DNA from: Bacteroidales bacterium
GTDB taxonomy: Bacteria > Bacteroidota > Bacteroidia > Bacteroidales > JAGONC01
NCBI GenBank assembly: GCA_028716265.1
Contig: JAQUQD010000015.1
Location: 1-49,938 of the forward strand
Direction of reading: 5' to 3'
Length of the DNA: 49,938 nt
Positions 43,193 through 49,938 of this stretch are shown one piece after another. The translations under genes and the position numbers were made by a program. How positions within the stretch are numbered: the stretch's first letter is position 1; each line of letters begins with the position of its first letter. The notes below the pieces were generated by a model. It saw nothing but the letters and a program-made list of their open reading frames with translations. It did no database searches and was not told the DNA's origin.

Positions 43193-45349
43193 TCAGCCTT
43201 TCAGCGTCATTTCACGTACCAGATGCTTCGCGCCGGCATACTTGTCGATGATGAAGAGCACATAGCGGATATCTACATTGATGGTCCGCTGCAGTGCCGG
43301 TTCGAATGCAATATCGCCGCTCATCGCCTCCCAGTTGCCGTCGAAAGCAATCCCGATCAGCTCTCCAGCCCCGTTGATCACCGGACTGCCTGAATTTCCG
43401 CCGGTGATATCCGTGTTGGTCAGAAAACACACGTACATCTTTCCCTTTTCACCGTAGATGCCAAAATCCTTCTTCATGAAAAGCTCTTTCAGCTTGTCGG
43501 GCACGATGAACTCTTCATTGGATGGGTCCTCCTTTTCCATGATCCCTTCCAGTGTAGTGAAATATTCATAATGCACCGCATCGGCAGGAAAATAATCCAG
43601 CACCTGGCCATAGGTCAGCCGCATGGTGCTGTTGGCGTCCGGATAGAAAACCTTGCCGGGTGACATCTCACGCAGACCGGCTATATAAAGCCGTTTGGCA
43701 CGGTCAATTTTCGATCCCACTTCGGAGGACAATCCGTTGAGCATCATGAAACCCTGATAGATGGAAGAGGTTACCTGGTACAACAGGTCCTTATGAAATT
43801 TTTTCATGTTCGGTTTGGCCAGAAAAGCCTCATAATTGGCTTTGGTCGAAAAAATGGACTCAGCAAAAGCATCCCTGGCAAATGCGTCAAAATCATTTTT
43901 ATATTTAGGTGTGATGACGCTGCCGAATATAGCGGGCATCAGGTCGGCCGGCACGTTGTCATAGATCAGTTTCAGTGCGGCGGCATAGATCGTTTGTTCG
44001 GTGGCGGCGTCATAATCCTTGAAATGCTCTTCCGAACGTGCGTAGTAGGGATCAAGTTCCTGAGGTGCGAGGTCTTTCCGTGACAGGAGTCCTTCCAGCC
44101 CCATGTTCTGAATGGGGAAGATCATGGCGGATGACATGAACAAGGGCATCTGGTAGTACCAGACTGTTGATTGCACCTGTTTTTCCTCGAGGAATCCATA
44201 GCATTCGCGAAGATCGCTGATCACCTTCCCGTACTTTTCTGTCCTCGACGGATCGGCATTCACCCATTGTTCGAACTGGTCTTCCAGGGCTTTTTTCTCA
44301 TCCATGACCCTGAGCCGTTTCAATCCGCGGGACTCACCGATCTTGTTTTTCCAGAAATTGGCTATATTGGCGTACTTGGAAGCATACTGGATATTGACGG
44401 TCTTGCTGGCATCCATCTGTTCTTTCATCAGGGGCAGGATCACGTTGCCCATATGTATGATCGCTGGATTCTGTTCTTCCAGCGTAAGCTTTATACCGTA
44501 GGATGTCCGGTAGCGATCGGTCTGCCCGGGATATCCCCAGATCATGGCAAAGTCATTTTCCCTGTAACCCTTGATCGAGACGGGCAGATGATAGGGTGCC
44601 TTAAACGGGATATTTTCTTTGGCATAGGGTGCCGGTTCGCCATCCGGTCCGGTATAGACACGGAACATGCTGAAGTCTCCGGTATGCCTTGGCCACATCC
44701 AGTTATCGGTGTCCCCTCCGAATTTACCGATCGCTGATGGCGGTGCACCCACCAGACGAATATCCAGATAGGTCCGGTAAACGAACAGGTAATATTCGTT
44801 CCCCTCAAAAAAACCGGTGATCTCCACATCATATTTTCCATCTTCGGCAGCCTCCTCTTCCAGCTTCTTGCTTGCCTCATCAATAGCTTTACCGCGATCG
44901 GCCTCCGACATGTCATCGGTGACGGCTGCCAGCACCTGGCTGGTCACGTCCTCCATGCGGATAAAAAATGTCGCGGTCAGCCCTTCGTTGGGGAGTTCTT
45001 CTTCCCGCGTCATGGCCCAGAAGCCATCCGTAAGGTAGTCGTGGTCGATGGAACTGTGCGACTGGATCGCATCGTACCCGCAATGATGGTTGGTCAACAG
45101 CAGTCCCTCCGGGGAAACCACTTCCGCAGTGCAGAATCCGCCCAGGTTCACGATTGCATCCTTCATACTCGAATGGTTGATGCTGTAGATCTCCTCCGCT
45201 GTGAGTTTCAGTCCGAGATTCTGCATATCGGTGTAATTCAGCCGCTCAACGAAGATGGGCAGCCACATCCCTTCATCCGGAGGATTACCTGCCGATACAT
45301 TATTGCAAATTGCCATTGCAATGAGTAACAGATACACTATTTTTTTCAT
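43193..45349 (-). CDS. S46-family dipeptidyl peptidase, DPP7-like
   Basis: The 718-residue protein has a signal peptide (MKKIVYLLLIAMAICNNVSA) and a chymotrypsin-like fold. The triad is His in TNHHCGYDAIQ (about 88), Asp in PRHTGDFSMF (about 224) and Ser in GGNSGSPV (about 652). S46 enzymes release N-terminal dipeptides in the periplasm. FDGNWEAMSGD after the Ser has Gly where DPP11 has Arg at the P1-specificity position, so a DPP7-type preference for hydrophobic P1 is expected; this rests on memory of the Porphyromonas enzymes. The ATG at 45349 gives a standard signal peptide; 45358 is also possible. It is adjacent to an M49-like peptidase, suggesting peptide use as nutrient. Confidence 0.93.
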   Translation of the reverse strand: MKKIVYLLLIAMAICNNVSAGNPPDEGMWLPIFVERLNYTDMQNLGLKLTAEEIYSINHSSMKDAIVNLGGFCTAEVVSPEGLLLTNHHCGYDAIQSHSSIDHDYLTDGFWAMTREEELPNEGLTATFFIRMEDVTSQVLAAVTDDMSEADRGKAIDEASKKLEEEAAEDGKYDVEITGFFEGNEYYLFVYRTYLDIRLVGAPPSAIGKFGGDTDNWMWPRHTGDFSMFRVYTGPDGEPAPYAKENIPFKAPYHLPVSIKGYRENDFAMIWGYPGQTDRYRTSYGIKLTLEEQNPAIIHMGNVILPLMKEQMDASKTVNIQYASKYANIANFWKNKIGESRGLKRLRVMDEKKALEDQFEQWVNADPSRTEKYGKVISDLRECYGFLEEKQVQSTVWYYQMPLFMSSAMIFPIQNMGLEGLLSRKDLAPQELDPYYARSEEHFKDYDAATEQTIYAAALKLIYDNVPADLMPAIFGSVITPKYKNDFDAFARDAFAESIFSTKANYEAFLAKPNMKKFHKDLLYQVTSSIYQGFMMLNGLSSEVGSKIDRAKRLYIAGLREMSPGKVFYPDANSTMRLTYGQVLDYFPADAVHYEYFTTLEGIMEKEDPSNEEFIVPDKLKELFMKKDFGIYGEKGKMYVCFLTNTDITGGNSGSPVINGAGELIGIAFDGNWEAMSGDIAFEPALQRTINVDIRYVLFIIDKYAGAKHLVREMTLKG

Positions 45350-45365
45350 TGGGAACATTGTTAAA

Positions 45366-45415
45366 TTGTTCTATTGTTCTATTGATTGACTGCTGACTGT
45401 TGACTGCTGACTAAC
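45366..45415. repeat. TTGTTCTA octamers and GACTGCT heptamers
   Basis: Two TTGTTCTA units (45366-45381) are followed by GACTGCT, GACTGTT, GACTGCT, GACTAAC (45388-45415). The heptamers match the array inside ispG and run in the opposite sense to those at 47158, so the M49-like gene is framed by inverted arrays. Confidence 0.75.
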
Positions 45416-47112
45416 TACTCAAGCCCCACAACCGCCTTCCCCTGGTTGAACACAATATCGACAGGGATACCGGAGCTGTTCAGCCGGTCAAGGTCAGCCT
45501 GAAGCTGGGGCATGATCACTCCCTTCTCTGCGATCCATTGCCTGGCCAGGTCGTAATTGCCATCACCCTGGACATGCATGATATCCTGGACGGAAGAGAT
45601 CATGGCTGCCTTCATTTTTTCAAAATCCACGGTATAGTATCCTTTTTCACTCCTTGTGAACACTCCTTTTTCCTCAAAATAATTGAACCGCATCATGTTG
45701 GCCTTCCCATGAGCGCTTGCTGCACCAAACCGGCTGGAGCGGAAAATACCTACAAAGAAGGTAATGTAATTTCCCTTGAGCGCTTCCTCGGACATCTCTC
45801 CCATCTCGTACAATTTGGTCACCAGGTACAGGCCCATGATGTCCGCCTTTCCCTCTTCCAGTGCCGAATATTGTTCTTTCAACGCACTTCTCACCGTTCC
45901 CTTTCCGTTGATGGTATTCTTTATCCCCATTCCGTGGGCCACTTCATGGAACATCGTATTGCTGAAGAAGGCATCAAAGGTCACGTATTTCTGCTGCTCC
46001 GGATCGATGATCGTCTGGGCGATGGGGACCACTATTTTATCAAATTTGGCGCGCATGGCATTTTTTAGCTGCAGTTTGCGGCTGCCGGCCCGGAGTTGGA
46101 CCTCTTCATCATTGGGAAGGTTGATGGCGATGGTCTTGCTGCCCGAATTGCAATCCCCCGCATAGAAGATCACATCATACGCATTTAGGTCCGCGTCGGC
46201 TCCCGGTGTTTCCTGCTTGTAACCATCCTCGACAGGCAATCCTCTCTGCATGTCGGGCAGCATGGCGGCATACCTGGTCAGCCGCTGGCTCCACTCGTTA
46301 TCCTTGATCAGAATGAATGATTCAAAAGCAGCCTTGAAGCCGAATAATCCGTCCTCGTAATTTTCGATCGGGCCCACGACAAAATCAATGTTCGAATCTT
46401 TCATCTCCAGCCAGGCAAAATCACTTGCCTGATACTCGTCCGTAAGCAACGCTTTTGCCCGGATGGTCAGATAATTTTTAAATCCTTCATTATCGGCAAG
46501 CGCTGCTGCCTGCATCATCAGGTCAGCAGCCTGTTTGATTTTTGCATCATAGGCCTGGTGATACCAGACGCTGCGAAGGGTTCCATCCTCATTTCTCCGG
46601 ATCAGGGTGTAGAGGCTGGTCTTGGTTGAATCGTTAAATGCTTCAAACTCATCTTTGGTCATGTCCAGCGGGTAGAAGTTGGCTCCTGCCGGTTTTTCAC
46701 CGATACCTTCGATGAACGGGTGGTTGTTGTCGAGCCGGTCCCAGGGGCCATAGTTTATCCCGGCAAATGCACGGGTGTTCGGGTCCTGTACCTTCCCGAG
46801 AAACGCCTCTTTGTTTCCCAGGGTTTGCTGCCAGTAAAGTTCGTCCATGATCTGAGCCACGTCGAACAGCAACGGGAGGATCTGTTTTTCATTTTCACTC
46901 AGGTGGCTGATATCTGCAGTCAGATCCACCGGGGCATAGATGGCCAGTCGTGCATCCACCTGTGCCTGGGAAGTAGGATTGTAGGTCTCAAGCTGCGGCA
47001 GGACACCGGGATGGACCTGTTCTTTTTGTTCTTCGGTCAAGACGGGTTTTGTTGTGCAGGCCGCTATAAAAAGCATAGTTATAACAGTCCCTGCGATGGT
47101 TAGTCTTTTCAT
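45415..47112 (-). CDS. M49-like (dipeptidyl-peptidase III family) zinc peptidase lipoprotein
   Basis: The 565-residue protein has a lipobox (MLFIAAC, Cys about 19). The zinc site is HEVAHGMG (about 389-396) with EEGKADIMGLYLV (about 419-431) providing the third ligand. This matches a DPP III-related family in which HExxH replaces the classical HExxxH. Length is close to family members of about 550-560. The ATG at 47112 (MKRLTIAG) is preferred over 47121. A role in trimming peptides on the periplasmic or outer face, with the neighbouring S46 enzyme, is likely but inferred. Confidence 0.82.
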   Translation of the reverse strand: MKRLTIAGTVITMLFIAACTTKPVLTEEQKEQVHPGVLPQLETYNPTSQAQVDARLAIYAPVDLTADISHLSENEKQILPLLFDVAQIMDELYWQQTLGNKEAFLGKVQDPNTRAFAGINYGPWDRLDNNHPFIEGIGEKPAGANFYPLDMTKDEFEAFNDSTKTSLYTLIRRNEDGTLRSVWYHQAYDAKIKQAADLMMQAAALADNEGFKNYLTIRAKALLTDEYQASDFAWLEMKDSNIDFVVGPIENYEDGLFGFKAAFESFILIKDNEWSQRLTRYAAMLPDMQRGLPVEDGYKQETPGADADLNAYDVIFYAGDCNSGSKTIAINLPNDEEVQLRAGSRKLQLKNAMRAKFDKIVVPIAQTIIDPEQQKYVTFDAFFSNTMFHEVAHGMGIKNTINGKGTVRSALKEQYSALEEGKADIMGLYLVTKLYEMGEMSEEALKGNYITFFVGIFRSSRFGAASAHGKANMMRFNYFEEKGVFTRSEKGYYTVDFEKMKAAMISSVQDIMHVQGDGNYDLARQWIAEKGVIMPQLQADLDRLNSSGIPVDIVFNQGKAVVGLE

Positions 47113-47157
47113 TGTGATCATTCTATGTATGGAATTTATGATTACTTCTTTGTAATG

Positions 47158-47216
47158 AGTCGGCAGTCAGCAGTCGGCAGAATAACTTGCAACCTGCAAC
47201 CTGTAACCTGAAACTT
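47158..47216. repeat. Heptamer arrays (GACTGCT inverse; GCAACCT)
   Basis: On the minus strand GACTGCC, GACTGCT, GACTGCC units occupy 47158-47180. Next, on the plus strand, GCAACCT, GCAACCT, GTAACCT, GAAACTT run at 47189-47216. Both are period-7 words, in the gap upstream of gltX. Confidence 0.75.
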
Positions 47217-47285
47217 ACCAATCACCTGAAATCCCCGTTGTCCGGCAAATTTAGTCAATCTTCCCGTAATTCAAAGCAGGATATG

Positions 47286-47293
47286 TATCTTTG
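47286..47293 (+). promoter_or_regulatory. Bacteroidetes-type -7 box upstream of gltX
   Basis: TATCTTTG matches TAnnTTTG and ends 21 bases before the ATG at 47315. Its place within the first codons of a longer in-frame reading (from 47291) supports the shorter start for gltX. Confidence 0.5.
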
Positions 47294-47314
47294 TGTCTTC
47301 ATTTCAATGAATTT

Positions 47315-48847
47315 ATGGAAGATACCAGGGAGATACGGGTGCGGTTTGCGCCTAGTCCGACCGGACCGCTGCATATCGGTGGAGTGAGGACCGCGTTATA
47401 TAATTACCTGTATGCCAAAAAGCATCACGGCAGGCTCATTCTTCGCATTGAAGACACGGACCAGGGGCGGATTGTACCCGGTGCGGAGGATTACATCATC
47501 AAATCCCTCGGGTGGATGGGGATACACTTTGACGAGGGTATCCGTGAGGGAGGTCCGTACGCTCCGTACCGTCAGTCGGACCGGCAGGCCATCTACCGTG
47601 ACTATGCCGGGCAGCTGATCGCATCAGGCAATGCCTATTATGCGTTTGATACGCCGGAGGAGCTGGAACAGATGCGCAGGCGGCTGGAAGGGGAAAAAGC
47701 TGTCAACACCAGCTACAGCTATCTTTCCCGCATGTCGATGACCAATTCGCTGACCTTGCCTGCCGAAGAAGTCAGCCGTCGCATGGAGGCCGGCCAGCCG
47801 TATGTCATCCGGTTCATGATCCCCTCTGACCAGGAAGTCTGCGTTTACGACCTGATCCGTGACTGGGTTGTCGTACATTCATCCACCCTGGACGACAAGG
47901 TCCTGTTCAAGTCCGACGGCATGCCCACCTACCATCTGGCCAACGTGGTGGACGACCACCTGATGAAGGTCACACACGTGATCCGCGGGGAAGAATGGCT
48001 GCCTTCCCTGCCGCTGCACGCCCAGCTTTACAGGGCCTTTGGGTGGGAAGAACCCGGGTATGCCCATTTGCCACTGTTGCTGAAGCCCGACGGGAAAGGC
48101 AAGCTAAGCAAGCGTGACGGCGACCGGCTGGGATTTCCCGTTTTCCCATTGCAGTGGAAAGATCCGTTCACGGGCGAGGTATCATCCGGCTACCGCGAAT
48201 CCGGTTACTTCCCCGAAGCCTTTGTGAACATGCTGGCGTTCCTGGGGTGGAATCCGGGGACAGAACAGGAGCTGTTTTCGATGGATGAGCTCATTGAAGC
48301 TTTTTCCATTGAACGGGTTGGCAAATCCGGATCCCGTTTCGATCCCGAAAAAGCGAAATGGTACAATCGGCAGTACCTGCAGCAGCGGCCCGTGAAAGAA
48401 CTGGTCAGCCTGTTTCGCCCGGTGCTGGATGAAAAAGGCATTCAGGCAGATGACGCCCTGATCGGCAAAGTAGTGGAAATGGTCAGGGAACGAGTTGATT
48501 TCGTTAAAGATATATGGGATCAGTCGTGGTTCTTTTTCAAAGCTCCAGAAAGCTACGATCAGGAGGTGGTCAGGAAACGCTGGAAGCAAGAAACGCCTGC
48601 GATGATGACAGAGGCTGCTTCCCTGCTGAAAGACCTTGAACCTTTTACATCGCCAGTCCTTGAAGCTAGGCTGAAAGAGTGGATGGAGCAGAAAGGGTAT
48701 GGCACGGGGCAGGTGATGAATGCGCTGCGGCTGTGCCTGGTCGGTGCCGGCATCGGGCCGCACCTGACGGAGATTATGGAGACCATTGGGAAGGCTGAGA
48801 CCATCAGGAGGATTATTACCGGTGTTGAAGCGCTTTCCGGATCTTAA
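47315..48847 (+). CDS. gltX: Glutamyl-tRNA synthetase
   Basis: The 510-residue class I synthetase attaches glutamate to tRNA-Glu. VRFAPSPTGPLHIGGVRTAL (about 9-28) contains the HIGH-type motif as HIGG, and GKLSKRDGDR (about 261-270) the KLSKR motif. The anticodon-binding helical part fills 350-510. The ATG at 47315 is used because the motif should lie about 20 residues in and a promoter box overlaps the upstream alternative at 47291. Followed by AAATTCCA-type repeats. Confidence 0.97.
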   Translation: MEDTREIRVRFAPSPTGPLHIGGVRTALYNYLYAKKHHGRLILRIEDTDQGRIVPGAEDYIIKSLGWMGIHFDEGIREGGPYAPYRQSDRQAIYRDYAGQLIASGNAYYAFDTPEELEQMRRRLEGEKAVNTSYSYLSRMSMTNSLTLPAEEVSRRMEAGQPYVIRFMIPSDQEVCVYDLIRDWVVVHSSTLDDKVLFKSDGMPTYHLANVVDDHLMKVTHVIRGEEWLPSLPLHAQLYRAFGWEEPGYAHLPLLLKPDGKGKLSKRDGDRLGFPVFPLQWKDPFTGEVSSGYRESGYFPEAFVNMLAFLGWNPGTEQELFSMDELIEAFSIERVGKSGSRFDPEKAKWYNRQYLQQRPVKELVSLFRPVLDEKGIQADDALIGKVVEMVRERVDFVKDIWDQSWFFFKAPESYDQEVVRKRWKQETPAMMTEAASLLKDLEPFTSPVLEARLKEWMEQKGYGTGQVMNALRLCLVGAGIGPHLTEIMETIGKAETIRRIITGVEALSGS

Positions 48848-48898
48848 ATTCCAAATCACAGGACCCAAATTCCAGAAAATTGTAGGATCAAAATTCCA
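48845..48898. repeat. AAATTCCA word repeats downstream of gltX
   Basis: AAATTCCAAATCAC, AAATTCCAGAAA and AAATTCCATACG are near-copies of the same word used in the hairpin at 43066. Only one arm is present. The rest of the gap to 49003 shows nothing I can name. Confidence 0.6.
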
Positions 48899-49003
48899 TA
48901 CGAGGACAGGAACGATTCACAACAAAGTCTGACTTGGTCCGCTCTTTAGAGTGAGAAGTCAAAAGGTATCACATTACAGATTAATAGCAGGATTAAATCA
49001 ATA

Positions 49004-49795
49004 TTACGGTTTTAACCAGTTGCTCTGAGGTTTGACAATTAATCGTGCGTTGTTATCTGCCATCTTCAGAGTCAGACAGGTTCTTGCTGTATAGGTTTTG
49101 TCATTGAGCTTATGGACGACAAGAGCTACATCAGGGTTGGATGAACCAGAAGTAAAGTAAAGGGGTAAAAGAAGCTGGATTTTACCATCGTAATATTGCG
49201 GTACGGCAATTTTATAATTTGTTCTGACTTTCTTTTTTATTTCATCAATAGAGCCCATCAATTGCCTTCGAAGTTCTGAATCATCAGCCTTTTGCAAATG
49301 AGTGGGGAATCTGGCGATATTATCCCGGATTATATGATCAATGTCCGGAATTAAATCACTTTTGGGATTAAAAATTAGAAGTTCTGGCTTCTCAAAAAAA
49401 TCAGCTATATCAGGTAAATTGTGAGAGAAATGACGTAAAAGCAGATTTTCACTTTTCTTTAAAAAAGCCTTGAAACAATAAGGCGTCGTAAATCCAGGCC
49501 GCGGATTTTTATAAATTTCAAAAAAAGCGAAAATATCTTCGAGGTTTTCTGTGACTAAACCAGTATTGAAACAAGCAAACTTATTATCGGCAGTATACCC
49601 TATTTTTCTCTCCTGTCGTAATTTTCTAAAGGTAAATTCAAGGTAGTTTTTAAGTATCGAATTATTTTTCACGAGTACATCTGAAAAATCCCATTCTTCC
49701 TTATCTGCTAAATTATCAGCAAGAAATCTGATGCTGGCTTCATAGTTTGGGAAGACAGAGAAATTAAATAGTTGATCCTTAATAATTATTAACAT
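49004..49795 (-). CDS. DUF3825-like protein in AT-rich DNA
   Basis: The 263-residue protein matches my recollection of DUF3825: EASIRFLADNLADKEEWDFS, LEFTFRKLRQERKI and FACFNTGLVTENLEDIFAFF in the first 110 residues are the family core. The C-terminal half (about 150-263) is beta-rich (KIQLLLPLYFTSGSSNPDVA). No catalytic motif is evident; members are found with nucleic-acid-binding folds, but function is unknown. The ATG at 49795 is used because the upstream 16 codons overlap the neighbouring partial ORF. Base composition is clearly more AT-rich than the rest of the window, which suggests transfer. Confidence 0.7.
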   Translation of the reverse strand: MLIIIKDQLFNFSVFPNYEASIRFLADNLADKEEWDFSDVLVKNNSILKNYLEFTFRKLRQERKIGYTADNKFACFNTGLVTENLEDIFAFFEIYKNPRPGFTTPYCFKAFLKKSENLLLRHFSHNLPDIADFFEKPELLIFNPKSDLIPDIDHIIRDNIARFPTHLQKADDSELRRQLMGSIDEIKKKVRTNYKIAVPQYYDGKIQLLLPLYFTSGSSNPDVALVVHKLNDKTYTARTCLTLKMADNNARLIVKPQSNWLKP

Positions 49796-49833
49796 ATTGA
49801 TTGTTAATAAATTAACGTGAGTTCGACATAATT

Positions 49834-49938
49834 TCAATAGCATAAAGTCACTGATTGATCAATGATTTCGAGATTCAGAGAAGGCTTTTTGGGTAAGAAT
49901 GAGTAGGCAATTAACCCGCCTATGAGGTTAATCACAAA
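49834..49938 (-). CDS. C-terminal end of a probable transposase (5' part beyond the window)
   Basis: From the right edge the minus strand reads 34 codons without a stop, then TGA at 49834-49836. The peptide NLIGGLIAYSFLPKKPSLNL resembles the C-terminus of IS982-type transposases as I remember them. The frame is cut by the edge, so only the tail is visible. It lies just upstream of the AT-rich DUF3825-like gene, in the same orientation, consistent with a mobile or acquired segment. Confidence 0.4.
   Translation of the reverse strand, partial: FVINLIGGLIAYSFLPKKPSLNLEIIDQSVTLCY

Overview
The window looks like a chromosomal segment of a Bacteroidota bacterium, most likely in or near the Bacteroidales/Marinilabiliales. 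The support is a PorZ-like type IX secretion protein with a C-terminal sorting domain, a DUF4492-cydA-cydB oxidase operon, the long Bacteroidetes-type IspG, an S46 dipeptidyl peptidase, the purH-mreB-mreC-mreD order, TAnnTTTG promoter-like boxes and few clear Shine-Dalgarno sequences. Most genes are ordinary housekeeping functions and are packed tightly. Several convergent pairs are separated by only 0 to 6 bases. I saw no rRNA, tRNA or CRISPR array, and no gene-free stretch longer than about 250 bases.

Layout from left to right. Bases 1-3683 hold a partial methyltransferase, an RlmI-like rRNA methyltransferase and ispG. Bases 3852-10705 hold a six-gene minus-strand operon, read in transcription order as PqqD-like protein, ATP-grasp ligase, PLP-dependent decarboxylase, urea transporter fused to an M23 peptidase, TPR/outer-membrane barrel protein, and TPR protein. 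I regard this as the best candidate for an undescribed system. A DUF2202 lipoprotein and an AraC regulator with an HMA-like N-terminus follow. Next is the cytochrome bd operon (DUF4492, cydA, cydB and an unannotated small membrane ORF). Then come porZ, recO, lipB, lipA, a threonine aldolase, a CPBP protease, a MenA-like prenyltransferase, corA, a histidine kinase, hemW, an endonuclease/exonuclease/phosphatase protein, a GH3-family protein, a LysE exporter, a DUF308 protein, recJ, a GT39-like glycosyltransferase and an ABC permease. The right half has purH-mreBCD, a sodium:solute symporter, a TlpA-like lipoprotein, two peptidases (S46 and M49-like) and gltX. The right edge becomes AT-rich and carries a DUF3825-like gene beside the 3' end of a probable transposase, which suggests acquired DNA.

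A second theme is short-word repeats. Imperfect tandem heptamers of the GACTGCC/GACTGCT type and hairpins built from other short words sit in many intergenic gaps. One heptamer array lies inside the ispG coding frame. Two hairpins contain the stop codon of the upstream gene (ltaE, lipA). These elements probably act as 3'-end structures and seem to spread between genes.

How the genes may work together: the six-gene operon would make a small amide or amine-containing compound in the cytoplasm (decarboxylase plus ligase, with the PqqD-like protein as partner) and provide one protein for each layer of the envelope (inner-membrane UT channel, periplasmic M23 domain, outer-membrane barrel). That is inference from gene content and order; no product is known to me.
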